A DNA stretch of 64,000 bases from Bacteroidia bacterium (GCA_039924845.1 JBDTAC010000074.1:1-64000), one strand, 5' to 3'. Shown: positions 18,011 through 27,084, counted from the stretch's first letter. Program-made: numbers and translations. The notes: generated by a model from the sequence alone, not told the origin.

Positions 18011-18072
18011 AAAGCACGAACAACAGCAAAAGAAAGCGTATCAAAAGTGACTTCGAAAAAATAATTTTTCAA
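18011..18072. repeat. Degenerate duplication of the coiled-coil gene's signal-peptide region
   Basis: Matches 16594-16655 over about 62 bp. In the first 39 bp, excluding the AT repeat, 33 positions agree, and there is a single 1-bp offset later. The match includes AAAGCACGAACA and AAGTG. No complete gene is attached to this copy, which lies between the GloVer gene and recJ. Confidence 0.6.
18055..18070 (+). repeat. Dispersed AT palindrome upstream of recJ stop
   Basis: Exact core, flanked by CTTCG and CAAAG. It sits within the 18011-18072 duplication; in the other copy (16637-16652) the core is the symmetrical variant. Confidence 0.8.
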
Positions 18073-18095
18073 AGCTCCTTTTATAAGAAGGTTTT

Positions 18096-19805
18096 TTATT
18101 CTGATTTTCGGATATCCTTTAATACCAATTGCAACGAAACGTTTCCGTTCCATTCATTTTCCTCAATAGAATAACAAATATCAAACGATTTTTTTTCTGA
18201 AACGTGTTGATAATATTGCCCCATATTAAATCCAATCGCCGAAAAATTATTTTTTGGAGCGCTTGAATTTCCAATCATTATTTTCAAATGATTTACGCCT
18301 ACAATACTTGGATTTCCGACACTTATAACATTTTTTGAGATAAAAATCGGCGTCATATTTTGCGGACCAAATGGTGCAAATTGTTTTAGCAATCGAAAAA
18401 ATTTCGGCGTAATATCTTCAAATTTTAATTCAGCGTCAATTTCAATTTCTGGCGTTAGCAAACGTTCTTCAATCGTTTCAGAAACAATTTTTTCAAATCG
18501 TTCCATAAAAATTTTCACATTTTCCAATTTCATTGTCAAGCCTGCCGCATATTTATGTCCGCCAAATTGTTCGAGTAAATCGCCGCATTTTTCAATCGCG
18601 TAATACACATCAAAATCTTTTACCGATCGCGCGGAGCCTGTTGCCATTCCTGACGATTCCGTTAAAATAATCGTAGGGCGATAATATTTTTCTATCAAGC
18701 GCGAAGCCACAATTCCGATAACGCCTTTGTGCCATTCGGGATAAAAAAGTACGGTTGTTTTCCTGTCCACCATTTCCGCATCTTCTTCAATCATATCAAT
18801 GGCTTGCTGCGTAATTATGGTGTCGATATTTTTACGTTCCGAATTGGTGATGTTGATGTTTCTACCCGAATCCAATGCGTTTTCTTCTTTCTCCGAAATC
18901 AATAATTCAACGGCTTTTTTTCCGCTTTCCATGCGGCCAGCAGCGTTAATGCGCGGGCTAATTACAAACACAATATCCGTAACGGAAAGTTCTTTTTTGA
19001 GATTATTTAATTGTAAAATTGCTTTTATTCCTGGTCGCGGCGCGGTATTCAACTGTTTCAATCCAAAATGTGCAAGAATTCTATTTTCGCCTACAATTGG
19101 TACAATATCCGCAGCAATACTAATCGCAACCAAATCCAAATAAGCGTTTAATTCACTCGTCGAAAAATTATTTTTTTGAGTGTAAGCTTGCACTAATTTG
19201 AATCCAATTCCGCAACCGGAAAGTTCATCAAAAGGATACGTGCAATCTGCGCGTTTAGGATCGAGCACCGCAACAGCATTGGGAATCTCATCTCCTGGAC
19301 GATGGTGATCGCAAATAATAAAATCGATGTTTTTTTCGTTTGCGTACTTTATTTTTTCATTCGCTTTGATGCCGCAATCCAACGCAATGACGAGCGAAAA
19401 ATTATTTTTTTGAGCAAAATCAATCGCCGCAAAAGAAATTCCGTAACCTTCCGAATAACGATCTGGAATGTAATAATCTATTTGAGAAAATATTTTTTTG
19501 AAAAACGCATAAACCAATGCTACAGCGGTTGTCCCGTCTACATCATAATCTCCGTAAATTAAAATTTTTTCCTTTTTTGCAAGTGCTTTTTCAATTCGCA
19601 GAATGGCTTTGTCCATGTCTTTCATCAAAAAAGGATCGTGTAAAAAACTCAATTGCGGACGAAAATAAAATTTTGCTTCGTCGTAATTGTGTACGCCGCG
19701 TTGCACCAATAAATTCGCTGTTATTGAATCTATTTTGAGTTCTTCCGCCAGATTTTCCACCAACGTTTTATCTCCCGCTTTTTTGATTTCCCAACGTTTT
19801 TCCAT
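18096..19805 (-). CDS. recJ: Single-stranded-DNA-specific exonuclease RecJ
   Basis: 5'-3' ssDNA exonuclease of recombination and mismatch repair; 569 residues from the ATG at 19805 (another in-frame start lies two codons earlier). DHH-family motifs are visible: LIYGDYDVDGTTAVAL (motif I), ALDCGI, ICDHHRPG (motif III) and the DHHA1 motif GGHKYAAGL near residue 412. Three exact copies of the dispersed AT repeat are read in frame, at 18241-18256 (PKNNFSA), 19162-19178 (QKNNFST) and 19396-19412 (QKNNFSL), all in loop regions. It follows the DAHP synthase gene by 19 bp on the same strand. Confidence 0.97.
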   Translation of the reverse strand: MEKRWEIKKAGDKTLVENLAEELKIDSITANLLVQRGVHNYDEAKFYFRPQLSFLHDPFLMKDMDKAILRIEKALAKKEKILIYGDYDVDGTTAVALVYAFFKKIFSQIDYYIPDRYSEGYGISFAAIDFAQKNNFSLVIALDCGIKANEKIKYANEKNIDFIICDHHRPGDEIPNAVAVLDPKRADCTYPFDELSGCGIGFKLVQAYTQKNNFSTSELNAYLDLVAISIAADIVPIVGENRILAHFGLKQLNTAPRPGIKAILQLNNLKKELSVTDIVFVISPRINAAGRMESGKKAVELLISEKEENALDSGRNINITNSERKNIDTIITQQAIDMIEEDAEMVDRKTTVLFYPEWHKGVIGIVASRLIEKYYRPTIILTESSGMATGSARSVKDFDVYYAIEKCGDLLEQFGGHKYAAGLTMKLENVKIFMERFEKIVSETIEERLLTPEIEIDAELKFEDITPKFFRLLKQFAPFGPQNMTPIFISKNVISVGNPSIVGVNHLKIMIGNSSAPKNNFSAIGFNMGQYYQHVSEKKSFDICYSIEENEWNGNVSLQLVLKDIRKSE

Positions 19806-19824
19806 CCTCAAAAAAATATTTTTT

Positions 19825-20937
19825 TCAATCTCGTTTTACGGAATTTTTTTTCACAATTTGAATTTGCTTTTGAATGGATTCTTTATGTATCGCTTCTAAT
19901 ATTTCTTTGATAAAATCTTCGCTTAAACCCAATGTTTCAGCCATTTTTAATTGCCTGTTTAAAATGCTTTCCCATCTTTTTATTTGAAGAACAGTTACGT
20001 TATTATCGCGTTTGTATTCCCCAATTTCTTCCGCAATTTCCATCCTTTTTGCAAGCGATTGAAACAATTCATCGTCGATCTCATCCATCAAAACACGCAG
20101 TTGTTCTAACCTATTTTTAAATTCTTTATTGTGTGAATTTGGATTTTTTACAATTAAGCCCTTCATTAATGCTGCGAGTTCGTCGGGCGTAATTTGTTGC
20201 TGCGCATCGCTCAAAGCCTTGTCGGGATGGATGTGCGACTCAATCATCAAGCCTGCCATATCCATATCAAGCGCTTTTTGAGCAACGGATGCTAGCAAAT
20301 TCCTTTTCCCACAAATGTGGCTGGGATCGCAGATAATGGGCAGTTCCGGAAAAAAAAGTTTTAGCTCAATCGGAATTTGCCATTGCGGATCATTTCGATA
20401 TTTTGTTTTTTTGAACGCAGAAAAACCTCTGTGAATAGCAATTAGCTTGGTAATTCCTGCTTGGTTAATTCTTTCCAAAGCGCCCATCCATAACTGAACA
20501 TCTGGATTAACGGGGTTTTTCACCATCACCGGAATATCAACATCTTTTAATGCATCGGCTATTTCTTGCACAGAGAAAGGATTTGCGGTCGTGCGCGCTC
20601 CAATCCAAAGTACATCAACGCCGCCTTCCAAAGCTTCGTGAACGTGATGCGCATTCGCCACTTCCACGGCAGTGAGCAAACCCGTTTCTGCTTTCACTTT
20701 TTTTAACCATTGTAATGCGATGGATCCCGCTCCTTCAAAGGAATTTGGGCGTGTGCGCGGCTTCCAAATTCCAGCGCGAAAAATACTTACTGCCGTTTTT
20801 TTTTTCAATTCCAGTGCCGTTTCCAACACTTGTTTTTCGGTTTCGGCACCACAGGGACCGCTTATTAATAAAGGATTTCCGGCATTTGGCAGCCAATCGC
20901 GCAAGGCGCTTATTTTTAATGTAGGATGTTGGTTCAT
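19825..20937 (-). CDS. DAHP synthase/chorismate mutase fusion
   Basis: A 370-residue bifunctional shikimate-pathway enzyme. Residues about 1-260 are a type I beta DAHP synthase (LLISGPCGAETEKQV, FRAGIWKPRTRPNSFEG, IGARTTANPFSVQ, DPSHICGKR), which condenses PEP with erythrose-4-phosphate. Residues about 275-360 are an AroQ-type chorismate mutase (LRVLMDEIDDELFQSLAKRM). The order is the one usual in Bacteroidota, where the mutase domain may serve as the aromatic-feedback sensor. The start overlaps the upstream Sco1-like stop by 4 bp (ATGA). Confidence 0.94.
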   Translation of the reverse strand: MNQHPTLKISALRDWLPNAGNPLLISGPCGAETEKQVLETALELKKKTAVSIFRAGIWKPRTRPNSFEGAGSIALQWLKKVKAETGLLTAVEVANAHHVHEALEGGVDVLWIGARTTANPFSVQEIADALKDVDIPVMVKNPVNPDVQLWMGALERINQAGITKLIAIHRGFSAFKKTKYRNDPQWQIPIELKLFFPELPIICDPSHICGKRNLLASVAQKALDMDMAGLMIESHIHPDKALSDAQQQITPDELAALMKGLIVKNPNSHNKEFKNRLEQLRVLMDEIDDELFQSLAKRMEIAEEIGEYKRDNNVTVLQIKRWESILNRQLKMAETLGLSEDFIKEILEAIHKESIQKQIQIVKKNSVKRD

Positions 20938-21608
20938 TTTTTTTGCGCGTACGCCTGCAAAAGCAAATCGATGTCCACCATCATTCGGTTAATATCCGTA
21001 GAATCCGTGCCATCGTACAATCCGCGAATGTGTTTTTCTTTGTCCACCAACGAAAATTCTTTCGGATGTAAAAAATCATCCGCGCCGCCATCACCTTGCG
21101 AAACAGAAGCAAAATAAGACGTGCGCGCCAAATCATAAATTTCCTTTTTATCGCCAGTAACCAAATGCCATTGGTTCGGATCCGCATCGTGCAACTTCGC
21201 GTAAGCCGCTAAAGCAGGCACAGAATCGCCGACAGGATTGACGGAATACGAAATAAATTTTACGTATGAATTGTTTTTATATTTTTTGAAAACGCGTTCC
21301 ATTTGAGAAGACATCTGCAAACATTGACCTTGGCAAGTGGTGAAGAAAAAATCAGCGACGTAAATTTTATTATCAAAATCCTTTTGAGAAATCTTTTTTC
21401 CGCTTTGGTCAATCACATTAAAATCGCCTACGCGATGATAAACCGTATCGCGCTTGTATTGCCCATTTACGAGTGCAGAATCTACTTCTTTTGGGCCGTA
21501 ATACGGCAAATAATGCATGGGTTTTGGGTGCGCGGAAATAAAATAGCCGATGCCAAGCGCCACAATTGCAGAAAAAACAAGGATGATATTGGTGGTTGAT
21601 TTTTTCAT
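20934..21608 (-). CDS. SCO1/SenC family copper chaperone-like protein
   Basis: A 224-residue thioredoxin-fold membrane-anchored protein. I chose the ATG at 21608 (MKKSTTNIILVFSAIVALGI), which gives a clean N-terminal anchor; a longer form adds eight residues. The copper motif is FFTTCQGQC (CxxxC), and the distal His ligand is probably in DFLHPKEFSLVD. SCO1 proteins deliver copper to cytochrome oxidase CuA or act as redox proteins. No oxidase genes are nearby, and it is translationally coupled to the DAHP synthase gene, so its target is unassigned. Confidence 0.87.
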   Translation of the reverse strand: MKKSTTNIILVFSAIVALGIGYFISAHPKPMHYLPYYGPKEVDSALVNGQYKRDTVYHRVGDFNVIDQSGKKISQKDFDNKIYVADFFFTTCQGQCLQMSSQMERVFKKYKNNSYVKFISYSVNPVGDSVPALAAYAKLHDADPNQWHLVTGDKKEIYDLARTSYFASVSQGDGGADDFLHPKEFSLVDKEKHIRGLYDGTDSTDINRMMVDIDLLLQAYAQKK

Positions 21609-21668
21609 GACGAGAAATTTTTTTCGCGACAAAATTACTCAAAGAACAGAAGGAAAGCTATTTATTCC

Positions 21669-21690
21669 GTCGAAAAATTAATTTTTCGAC
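21669..21690. repeat. Perfect 22-bp AT palindrome
   Basis: Two arms GTCGAAAAATT and AATTTTTCGAC meet without a spacer. It belongs to the dispersed AT repeat family but is fully symmetrical. It sits between the DUF4442 and Sco1 genes. Confidence 0.85.
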
Positions 21691-21718
21691 ACTGTTTTTT
21701 GAACTCAAAAATTGGTCT

Positions 21719-21735
21719 CAAAAAAATAATTTTTC
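21719..21735 (+). repeat. Dispersed AT palindrome downstream of the DUF4442 gene
   Basis: Exact core with C on both sides, 28 bp after the perfect palindrome at 21669-21690, and just downstream of the DUF4442 stop at 21751. Confidence 0.85.
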
Positions 21736-21750
21736 AAACGCATTTTTGGT

Positions 21751-22230
21751 CTATTTATTTTTTGCTTTTAACGACCAAGTAAAAAAGAATTCTGCGACTG
21801 TATCGCCTGCTTCATCCACGCCAACTGATTTTACATCAATTGTTATTCCACTTTCATTTTGCTTTGCTTGTTGAATGGCTTCCGAAATTAATTTGCCATC
21901 CGAACACGTAAAAGAAATTTTTCCAACTGCTTTTTTAAAAAATGAAGATTGATTTTTTGTTACCAACATCGAAATTTTTGGAGATGAATTATAAATGCCG
22001 TTCATTACCAATAATCCCGTACTTATTTCTGCCGCCATCGCCAAACAGGCAAAGTAAATAGAACGAAAAGGATTTTGTGTGAGCCACGAAAACTGAATGC
22101 TTAAAATTGTTTTTTCTGCCGAAAATTCTTTTACCCGAATGCCCGCTAAATAAGCCATTGGCAAGGATTTTAGCAAATACATGCGAAATAGAAAATTATT
22201 TTTTACAACTTTTCGAAATTTCAAATTCAA
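21751..22230 (-). CDS. DUF4442 hot-dog-fold protein (thioesterase-like)
   Basis: A 159-residue protein matching the DUF4442 branch of the hot-dog superfamily (YLAGIRVKEFSAEKTILSI, NPFRSIYFACLAMAAE), related to PaaI acyl-CoA thioesterases. The catalytic Asp/Glu of true PaaI enzymes cannot be assigned with confidence. It stands alone between the Sco1-like gene and gldH on the minus strand. Near the start, a variant AT repeat at about 22191-22204 is read as KNNFLF. Substrate unknown. Confidence 0.78.
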   Translation of the reverse strand: MNLKFRKVVKNNFLFRMYLLKSLPMAYLAGIRVKEFSAEKTILSIQFSWLTQNPFRSIYFACLAMAAEISTGLLVMNGIYNSSPKISMLVTKNQSSFFKKAVGKISFTCSDGKLISEAIQQAKQNESGITIDVKSVGVDEAGDTVAEFFFTWSLKAKNK

Positions 22231-22281
22231 TCGATTTTAAATTATTTTTGCAGTAAAAATCAGCTTCAAAAAAATAATTTT

Positions 22282-22761
22282 CTATCTCGTTTTTTCAATT
22301 CGCAAACCAACATCCATAATTTCAGGAAGTTGTTCGGCGCGCATCGCTTGTTGGTACTCAAAAATATAATTTCCAGTATGCGGAAAACGCACATTTTTTT
22401 TGAAGAGAATTTGATTGTCCCAAATATCGCCTAAGCCGCTACCCAACCATTTTCCATTTTGATCGGCAAGTGTACATTCCAAGGTATCCGTTGCTTTTCC
22501 TCCGTCTGGGAAACGAGTGGTGATAAACAAAAAAATATTTCGGTAAGGATAATTATCTGTATTGCGAATATTCACATAAAAATTAGTAGGAGTAACGGTA
22601 TCTGTAATGTTTACTTGAAATTTCAACACGTTTTTTGCGTCCCAAGTATCGTCCGGAATTTTTTGATTTTGTTCGAACACTCGATTTTTATCGCAAGAAG
22701 AAAATGTGATTAAAATCAATCCTAAAAAAAAAGCCGTCCGAAAAAATATTTTTTTCGTCAT
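22282..22761 (-). CDS. gldH: Gliding motility lipoprotein GldH
   Basis: A 159-residue lipoprotein with a short signal peptide (MTKKIFFRTAFFLGLILI) and lipobox ITFSSC. The body contains VLKFQVNITDTVTP and FYVNIRNTDNYPYRNIFLF, blocks characteristic of GldH, which is needed for gliding and T9SS function in Flavobacterium-like organisms. Gliding itself is not implied; gldH occurs in non-gliding members that have T9SS. It overlaps ricT by 4 bp in the order holB-ricT-gldH. The start codons are encoded through a variant AT repeat at 22740-22756. Confidence 0.92.
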   Translation of the reverse strand: MTKKIFFRTAFFLGLILITFSSCDKNRVFEQNQKIPDDTWDAKNVLKFQVNITDTVTPTNFYVNIRNTDNYPYRNIFLFITTRFPDGGKATDTLECTLADQNGKWLGSGLGDIWDNQILFKKNVRFPHTGNYIFEYQQAMRAEQLPEIMDVGLRIEKTR

Positions 22762-23930
22762 GGTTTTGGAGCCGTTTTTACAAAAGGTTTTTTGCGTTTT
22801 TTGTTTTTGTGTTTTTTTCGTTTTTGATCAAAGCGCGTCAAACTGTCTTGTCCAACCACATTTTCATAATCCAGTTTTTTCTCCACAACAACAGGTGCTT
22901 GCTCTTTCACAAATTCTGCCGGAAATTTTCCACCTTTGTTCATTTCAATAATTTCGTTTACTCGCGTTACTTCAATCGGAATAAATTTATCCGGCTCGGA
23001 AGTATACGAATACCAAATGATTCGACGAAAAATATCTGTTTTCTGATGAAATGCTTTTCCTTTTTCGGATTCAATTTTGAGAGAAGTGTCCGGAAAATCT
23101 TTCAGCGCATCCAAATAACTATCTAATTCATAATTGAGACAACATTTTAATTTTCCACATTGTCCAGCAAGTTTTAAAGGATTCAGCGAAAGCTGCTGAT
23201 AACGCGCCGCACCGGTAGTAACCGAACGAAAATCGGTAAGCCAAGTAGAGCAACACAATTCGCGCCCACAAGATCCAATTCCACCTAAACGACTCGCTTC
23301 TTGTCTGGCGCCAATCTGACGCATTTCAATTCGCACTTTAAATTCATCCGCCATTAATTTTATCAATTCCCTGAAATCAACGCGTTCATCGGCTGTGTAG
23401 TAAAAAATAGCTTTTGTTTTATCGCCTTGATATTCTACATCGCTAATCTTCATGTGCAATTTTAAGCGAACAGCAATGGTGCGCGCACGGTGCATTGTAG
23501 TGTCTTCCAAAGCTTGTGCTTCTTTCCATTTATCAATATCTACCGATTTTGCTTTGCGATATATTTTTTTGATTTCAGGAGAAGTGTCAGAAACATTTTT
23601 TTTATTCATTTGCAAACGAACTAATTCTCCGGTAAGAGAAATAATTCCAATATCGTGTCCGGGGGAAGCCTCAACAGCTACCACATCTCCAACGGCAAGT
23701 GGTAAATCGTTCACATTGCGACAAAATTCTTTTCGACTATTTTTAAAACGGATTTCTACACAATCATTTTTGGGCTGACCTTTCGGTAATTCCATGTTGG
23801 CAAGCCAATCAAAAACGTTGAGTTTATTACAACCACCTGTTCCGCAAGAGCCGTTATTGTTGCAACCCGCAGGCACTCCGCTGGTAGCAGTACTACATCC
23901 TCTTCCGGTTGAACAACCTCCGCATCCCAT
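22758..23930 (-). CDS. ricT: RicT-like PSP1 domain protein
   Basis: A 390-residue protein. Its N-terminal 35 residues are very rich in Cys/Gly (CGGCSTGRGC..NNGSCGTGGCN), suitable for an Fe-S cluster. The PSP1 domain spans about 60-290 with the conserved GRELCCSTWLTDFRSV and LAGQCGKLKCCLNYELDSYL blocks. RicT is one subunit of the RicAFT iron-sulfur complex that affects RNA maturation in Firmicutes; in Bacteroidota it is usually found without RicA/F. The C-terminal tail is basic (KKHKNKKRKKPF). It lies between holB and gldH, an order repeated in this phylum. Confidence 0.87.
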   Translation of the reverse strand: MGCGGCSTGRGCSTATSGVPAGCNNNGSCGTGGCNKLNVFDWLANMELPKGQPKNDCVEIRFKNSRKEFCRNVNDLPLAVGDVVAVEASPGHDIGIISLTGELVRLQMNKKNVSDTSPEIKKIYRKAKSVDIDKWKEAQALEDTTMHRARTIAVRLKLHMKISDVEYQGDKTKAIFYYTADERVDFRELIKLMADEFKVRIEMRQIGARQEASRLGGIGSCGRELCCSTWLTDFRSVTTGAARYQQLSLNPLKLAGQCGKLKCCLNYELDSYLDALKDFPDTSLKIESEKGKAFHQKTDIFRRIIWYSYTSEPDKFIPIEVTRVNEIIEMNKGGKFPAEFVKEQAPVVVEKKLDYENVVGQDSLTRFDQKRKKHKNKKRKKPFVKTAPKP

Positions 23931-23965
23931 GATTTTATGTGTTAGAAAATTATTTTTTAAAAGCC

Positions 23966-23994
23966 CAAAGTTATGATTTTTTTATGTTGAGCAA
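23966..23994 (-). promoter_or_regulatory. Bacteroidota-type promoter for ricT-gldH
   Basis: On the minus strand, TTG at 23994-23992 and TAACTTTG at 23973-23966 are 18 bp apart, close to the -33/-7 pattern. It overlaps the end of holB, and the ricT ATG is 35 bp downstream. Confidence 0.5.
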
Positions 23995-25098
23995 TTCATT
24001 GATTTTAAAAGCCAAATCGGTGAATAATAATTTGGGATTTGCGTTTCGTTCCAATTGCAAACAGGCGCTGTTTATTTCATCAATAAATTTCTCCAAATTA
24101 TTTTCATGAATGAAGGGCGAAAAGTTTTTTACGAACGCCAATTCTTCATTTTCTGTTCGCATTAATTCTGTTCCCGTATAACTGTACATCATGCATTCCC
24201 GTAGTAAATGCAACACGTAATGTAAAAAATTCTTTTGTTCTTCTCTTCCCAACGCCGCCATTTGATTGTTCCATTCCACCACTTTTACACCGTTAAATTT
24301 CAAGCACATGCGCATCCATTCGCGGAAGAGTGAAAAATTATTTTCGTTGCTGCTTCCTTCGCGTAAAAACTTTAATGCGGAATTGTAATTTCCATCGGCT
24401 AATAAAGCGATTCGGACGGCTTCTGGACGTTCTAAATGCTCGTCTTTTTGAAGTGCGTTACAAATTTCGTCTGTCGAAAGGCGTTTTATTTTTATCAATT
24501 GCGTGCGCGAAATAATGGTGCGCAATAAATTTTCTTCGTTCTCGCAAACTAGTAAAAACAAAGTGTTTTCAGTAGGCTCTTCTAATATTTTCAATAATTT
24601 ATTGGCAGCAGAAACATTCATTTTTTCTGCCATCCAAATCAACATTATTTTGTACGAAGATTCATAACTGGTTAAACTTAATTTTTCTAAAATAGAGGCA
24701 CTTTCGTCACTGCCAATCATTACTTGTTTATTTTCAGCATCCAACTGTTCTATCCACTGAAAAAGGCTCATGTATGGATTTTCTAAAAATAAATTTCGCC
24801 ATTTTTCCACTAAACTTTCGCTCGTTTTTACTTCTTTAGAAGTAGCGATGGGATACACTAAATGCAAATCGGGATGTGCCATTTTACTGTATTTGACGCA
24901 AGAATTACATTGTCCGCAAGAATCGTTTTCTTGTTTATCCGTACACGAAATAAATTGTGCATACGCCAATGCCAAAGGCAAATTCCCGCTGCCTTCCGGA
25001 CCTAAAAAAAGTTGGGCATGACTGACACGATTGTTTTTATACGATTGAATTAAACGTGTTTTTACATCTTCCTGACCAATGACGTCTTTGAATTGCAT
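23971..25098 (-). CDS. holB: DNA polymerase III delta' subunit
   Basis: A 375-residue AAA+ clamp-loader subunit. The first domain holds FLGPEGSGNLPLALAYAQF, where the Walker A loop has Asn-Leu in place of Lys-Thr, so ATP binding is unlikely, in line with delta' subunits that lack ATPase activity. A four-Cys zinc motif (CTDK..DSCGQCNSC) follows, then LLKILEEPTENTLFLLVC, the sensor-1/SRC region with IISRTQLIKI. A core AT repeat is read as ENNFSLF at 24332-24345. It is followed after 40 bp by ricT. Confidence 0.9.
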   Translation of the reverse strand: MQFKDVIGQEDVKTRLIQSYKNNRVSHAQLFLGPEGSGNLPLALAYAQFISCTDKQENDSCGQCNSCVKYSKMAHPDLHLVYPIATSKEVKTSESLVEKWRNLFLENPYMSLFQWIEQLDAENKQVMIGSDESASILEKLSLTSYESSYKIMLIWMAEKMNVSAANKLLKILEEPTENTLFLLVCENEENLLRTIISRTQLIKIKRLSTDEICNALQKDEHLERPEAVRIALLADGNYNSALKFLREGSSNENNFSLFREWMRMCLKFNGVKVVEWNNQMAALGREEQKNFLHYVLHLLRECMMYSYTGTELMRTENEELAFVKNFSPFIHENNLEKFIDEINSACLQLERNANPKLLFTDLAFKINELLNIKKS

Positions 25099-25141
25099 CT
25101 CCTTTTATTTTGAAAAACAAAGATAATCGCTTCGGCGGATT

Positions 25142-25157
25142 GAAAAATTATTTTTTC
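25142..25157 (-). repeat. Dispersed AT palindrome upstream of holB
   Basis: Exact core flanked by G and C, 44 bp upstream of the holB start. Confidence 0.85.
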
Positions 25158-25192
25158 GAGTATCAAAAAAGTATCGCAAAAATTTGTGCAAT

Positions 25193-25232
25193 AAAAAGGG
25201 GTTCAAAAAAATATCTTTTTGAACCCCTTTTT
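25193..25232 (-). terminator. Terminator-like hairpin containing an AT repeat variant
   Basis: A 17-bp perfect inverted repeat (AAAAAGGGGTTCAAAAA and its complement) surrounds a 6-base loop, with U-tracts on both strands. It lies just downstream of the T9SS PKD protein gene (stop at 25271 on the minus strand), so it is a likely Rho-independent terminator. Its loop and inner stem are a variant of the dispersed AT repeat. Confidence 0.6.
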
Positions 25233-25270
25233 CGAATCAAAATTTCGTCTCAGAAAATTATTTTTTCAGC

Positions 25271-27025
25271 TTATTTACTGATAACAATTTTAGAATTATA
25301 CACTTTATTAGCAGTTATTACGCGTACAAAATATGTTCCGTTAGAAATATTTTTCAGGTTAATATCCTTAACAATTGCGCCGTTGCCAGATGAAATAGTA
25401 GTTTGATAAACAACTTCTCCAAGTAAATTACTTATTTGAACTTCCGCATTACCAGTATGTTCTATGCCATTGAGTGAGAGTCGAAACAATCCATCGCTTG
25501 GATCTGGATATAATTTAAAAATTGTATTTTCTCCAGCAACAGTAGGAATACCAGAAGTAACATTGATGACTTCACTAAAAGTGGTCAGGTCATACTTTGG
25601 AGCACTGGATTGTTCATTTTTATGATTTATTCGCGGATAGCTGGTAAACCATAATGATAGCGTTACGGTGTGTAATCCAGGATATAAGTAACCGTGTGTG
25701 TATGTTGTCAAATTTACACCTGTATCACTTGCAGTAGAATCACCTGGATTCCATGCATAAGTTGTTAAATTATTGGTGCCAGTTGATGTACTTACAAAAG
25801 TATAGATGTAAGAAGTGTCATTCCACTGTGTATTCCCGACAACAAAACTGGCATGCAAAGAATCTACATTCGAAACATTTACCATTTCCATAATAGAATC
25901 CACACAAAAAGCAGTTCCTGTGTCTCTCACAATTAACCAAGCAGGAAAAGTGCCATTGGCGCCGTATGTATGAGCAAAATGGGGTCCAGCAAGAGAATCA
26001 ACGGTTGAACTTGGACTTGTTCTCCAATAATATTGTGTTCCAGAATTTGTACCAGTAGATGTATTGATGAATTGAACTTGTCCTGTTGTGGTATCATTAA
26101 CCGTAGTAAAGCCGGCGCTTAACGTACAAGGAAAGGCAGATACGTTGCTAATTGTAATGGTATGACTAATTGTATCCGAACAACTCATAGAATCGTTTGC
26201 TTCCACCATTAATACAACTTTGTAATTACCATTGGCGATAAATGCATGATTGTAATTAATATTTGATGTGGAGTCCGAATTTCCATCGCCAAAATTCCAA
26301 TGAGCATTTGGAGTTCCTGATATACTGGTAGATGTATTTGTAAATGTAACATTGCCGTTAAGACCAATGCTGTATGTGAAATTAGCATGTAAATGACACA
26401 CGTTGCTATCGGCTGTAGATACATACAAGTAGTTCGTAATAGAATCTAAACAAAATGAAGTACCTGTATCTCGCAAAGAAAGTGTAGCATTATATCCACC
26501 TGCATAAATGTAAGTATGCGTAAATATATTAGTTCCTAAAACGGTCGGACTTCCATCTCCAGGATTCCAATAATATTGCGTTCCTGAATTTGTTCCTGTA
26601 GATGAACTGGTAAAGTTAGCCATTCCACTTGCGTTTACGGTATCTGTAAAACTGGCGCTTAACATACAAGGAGCGGTAACATTGCTGATTGTAATTGCAA
26701 TTCTCGCGGTATCGCTGCAAGTGCTGCTATCAGCGCTAAGAATAAGCGAAACGGTATAAGTGCCGTTAGCTGTATAACTGTGCGCATAGGTTGTGTCGCC
26801 ATATACAATCGGATTTCCATCTCCCGGATTCCATTGATAGCTTGGGGAAGCAGGAAGATTAGTACTCGTACTTTTAAATGTTACGTATCCGTTAGGTCCC
26901 AACGTGTAGGTAAAATTTGCTGTTCCAGTACAAGCTCGCGTTGAACTTACGTTGAGAATAATGGCAGCAAACAATAAAATGGATAACCATTTTTTGCTTT
27001 TCTCTTTTTGAGTATATTTTTCCAT
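25271..27025 (-). CDS. T9SS-exported protein with PKD repeats
   Basis: A 584-residue secreted protein. A signal peptide (about 1-31, ending STRACTG) is followed by five or six PKD/Ig-like repeats of some 85-90 residues, recognisable as YQWNPGDGNPIVYGDTTYAHSY, YYWNPGDGSPTV and HWNFGDGNSDS (residues about 35-480). The C-terminus (from about 495, YPDPSDGLFRLSL..GTYFVRVITANKVYNSKIVISK) is a type A T9SS sorting domain. It should therefore be exported by T9SS and be attached to, or released from, the surface. PKD modules suggest adhesion. No partner is obvious. Confidence 0.87.
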   Translation of the reverse strand: MEKYTQKEKSKKWLSILLFAAIILNVSSTRACTGTANFTYTLGPNGYVTFKSTSTNLPASPSYQWNPGDGNPIVYGDTTYAHSYTANGTYTVSLILSADSSTCSDTARIAITISNVTAPCMLSASFTDTVNASGMANFTSSSTGTNSGTQYYWNPGDGSPTVLGTNIFTHTYIYAGGYNATLSLRDTGTSFCLDSITNYLYVSTADSNVCHLHANFTYSIGLNGNVTFTNTSTSISGTPNAHWNFGDGNSDSTSNINYNHAFIANGNYKVVLMVEANDSMSCSDTISHTITISNVSAFPCTLSAGFTTVNDTTTGQVQFINTSTGTNSGTQYYWRTSPSSTVDSLAGPHFAHTYGANGTFPAWLIVRDTGTAFCVDSIMEMVNVSNVDSLHASFVVGNTQWNDTSYIYTFVSTSTGTNNLTTYAWNPGDSTASDTGVNLTTYTHGYLYPGLHTVTLSLWFTSYPRINHKNEQSSAPKYDLTTFSEVINVTSGIPTVAGENTIFKLYPDPSDGLFRLSLNGIEHTGNAEVQISNLLGEVVYQTTISSGNGAIVKDINLKNISNGTYFVRVITANKVYNSKIVISK

Positions 27026-27084
27026 CTGATTTTATTTACAGTTTTTCTATGTGGTATCCAAAGGTAATATAAAAGCAATACGTT

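Noticed and set aside
18200-18210. DnaA-box-like TGTTGATAA inside recJ
   Set aside because: A single isolated match in a coding region is expected by chance, and there is no AT-rich unwinding zone.
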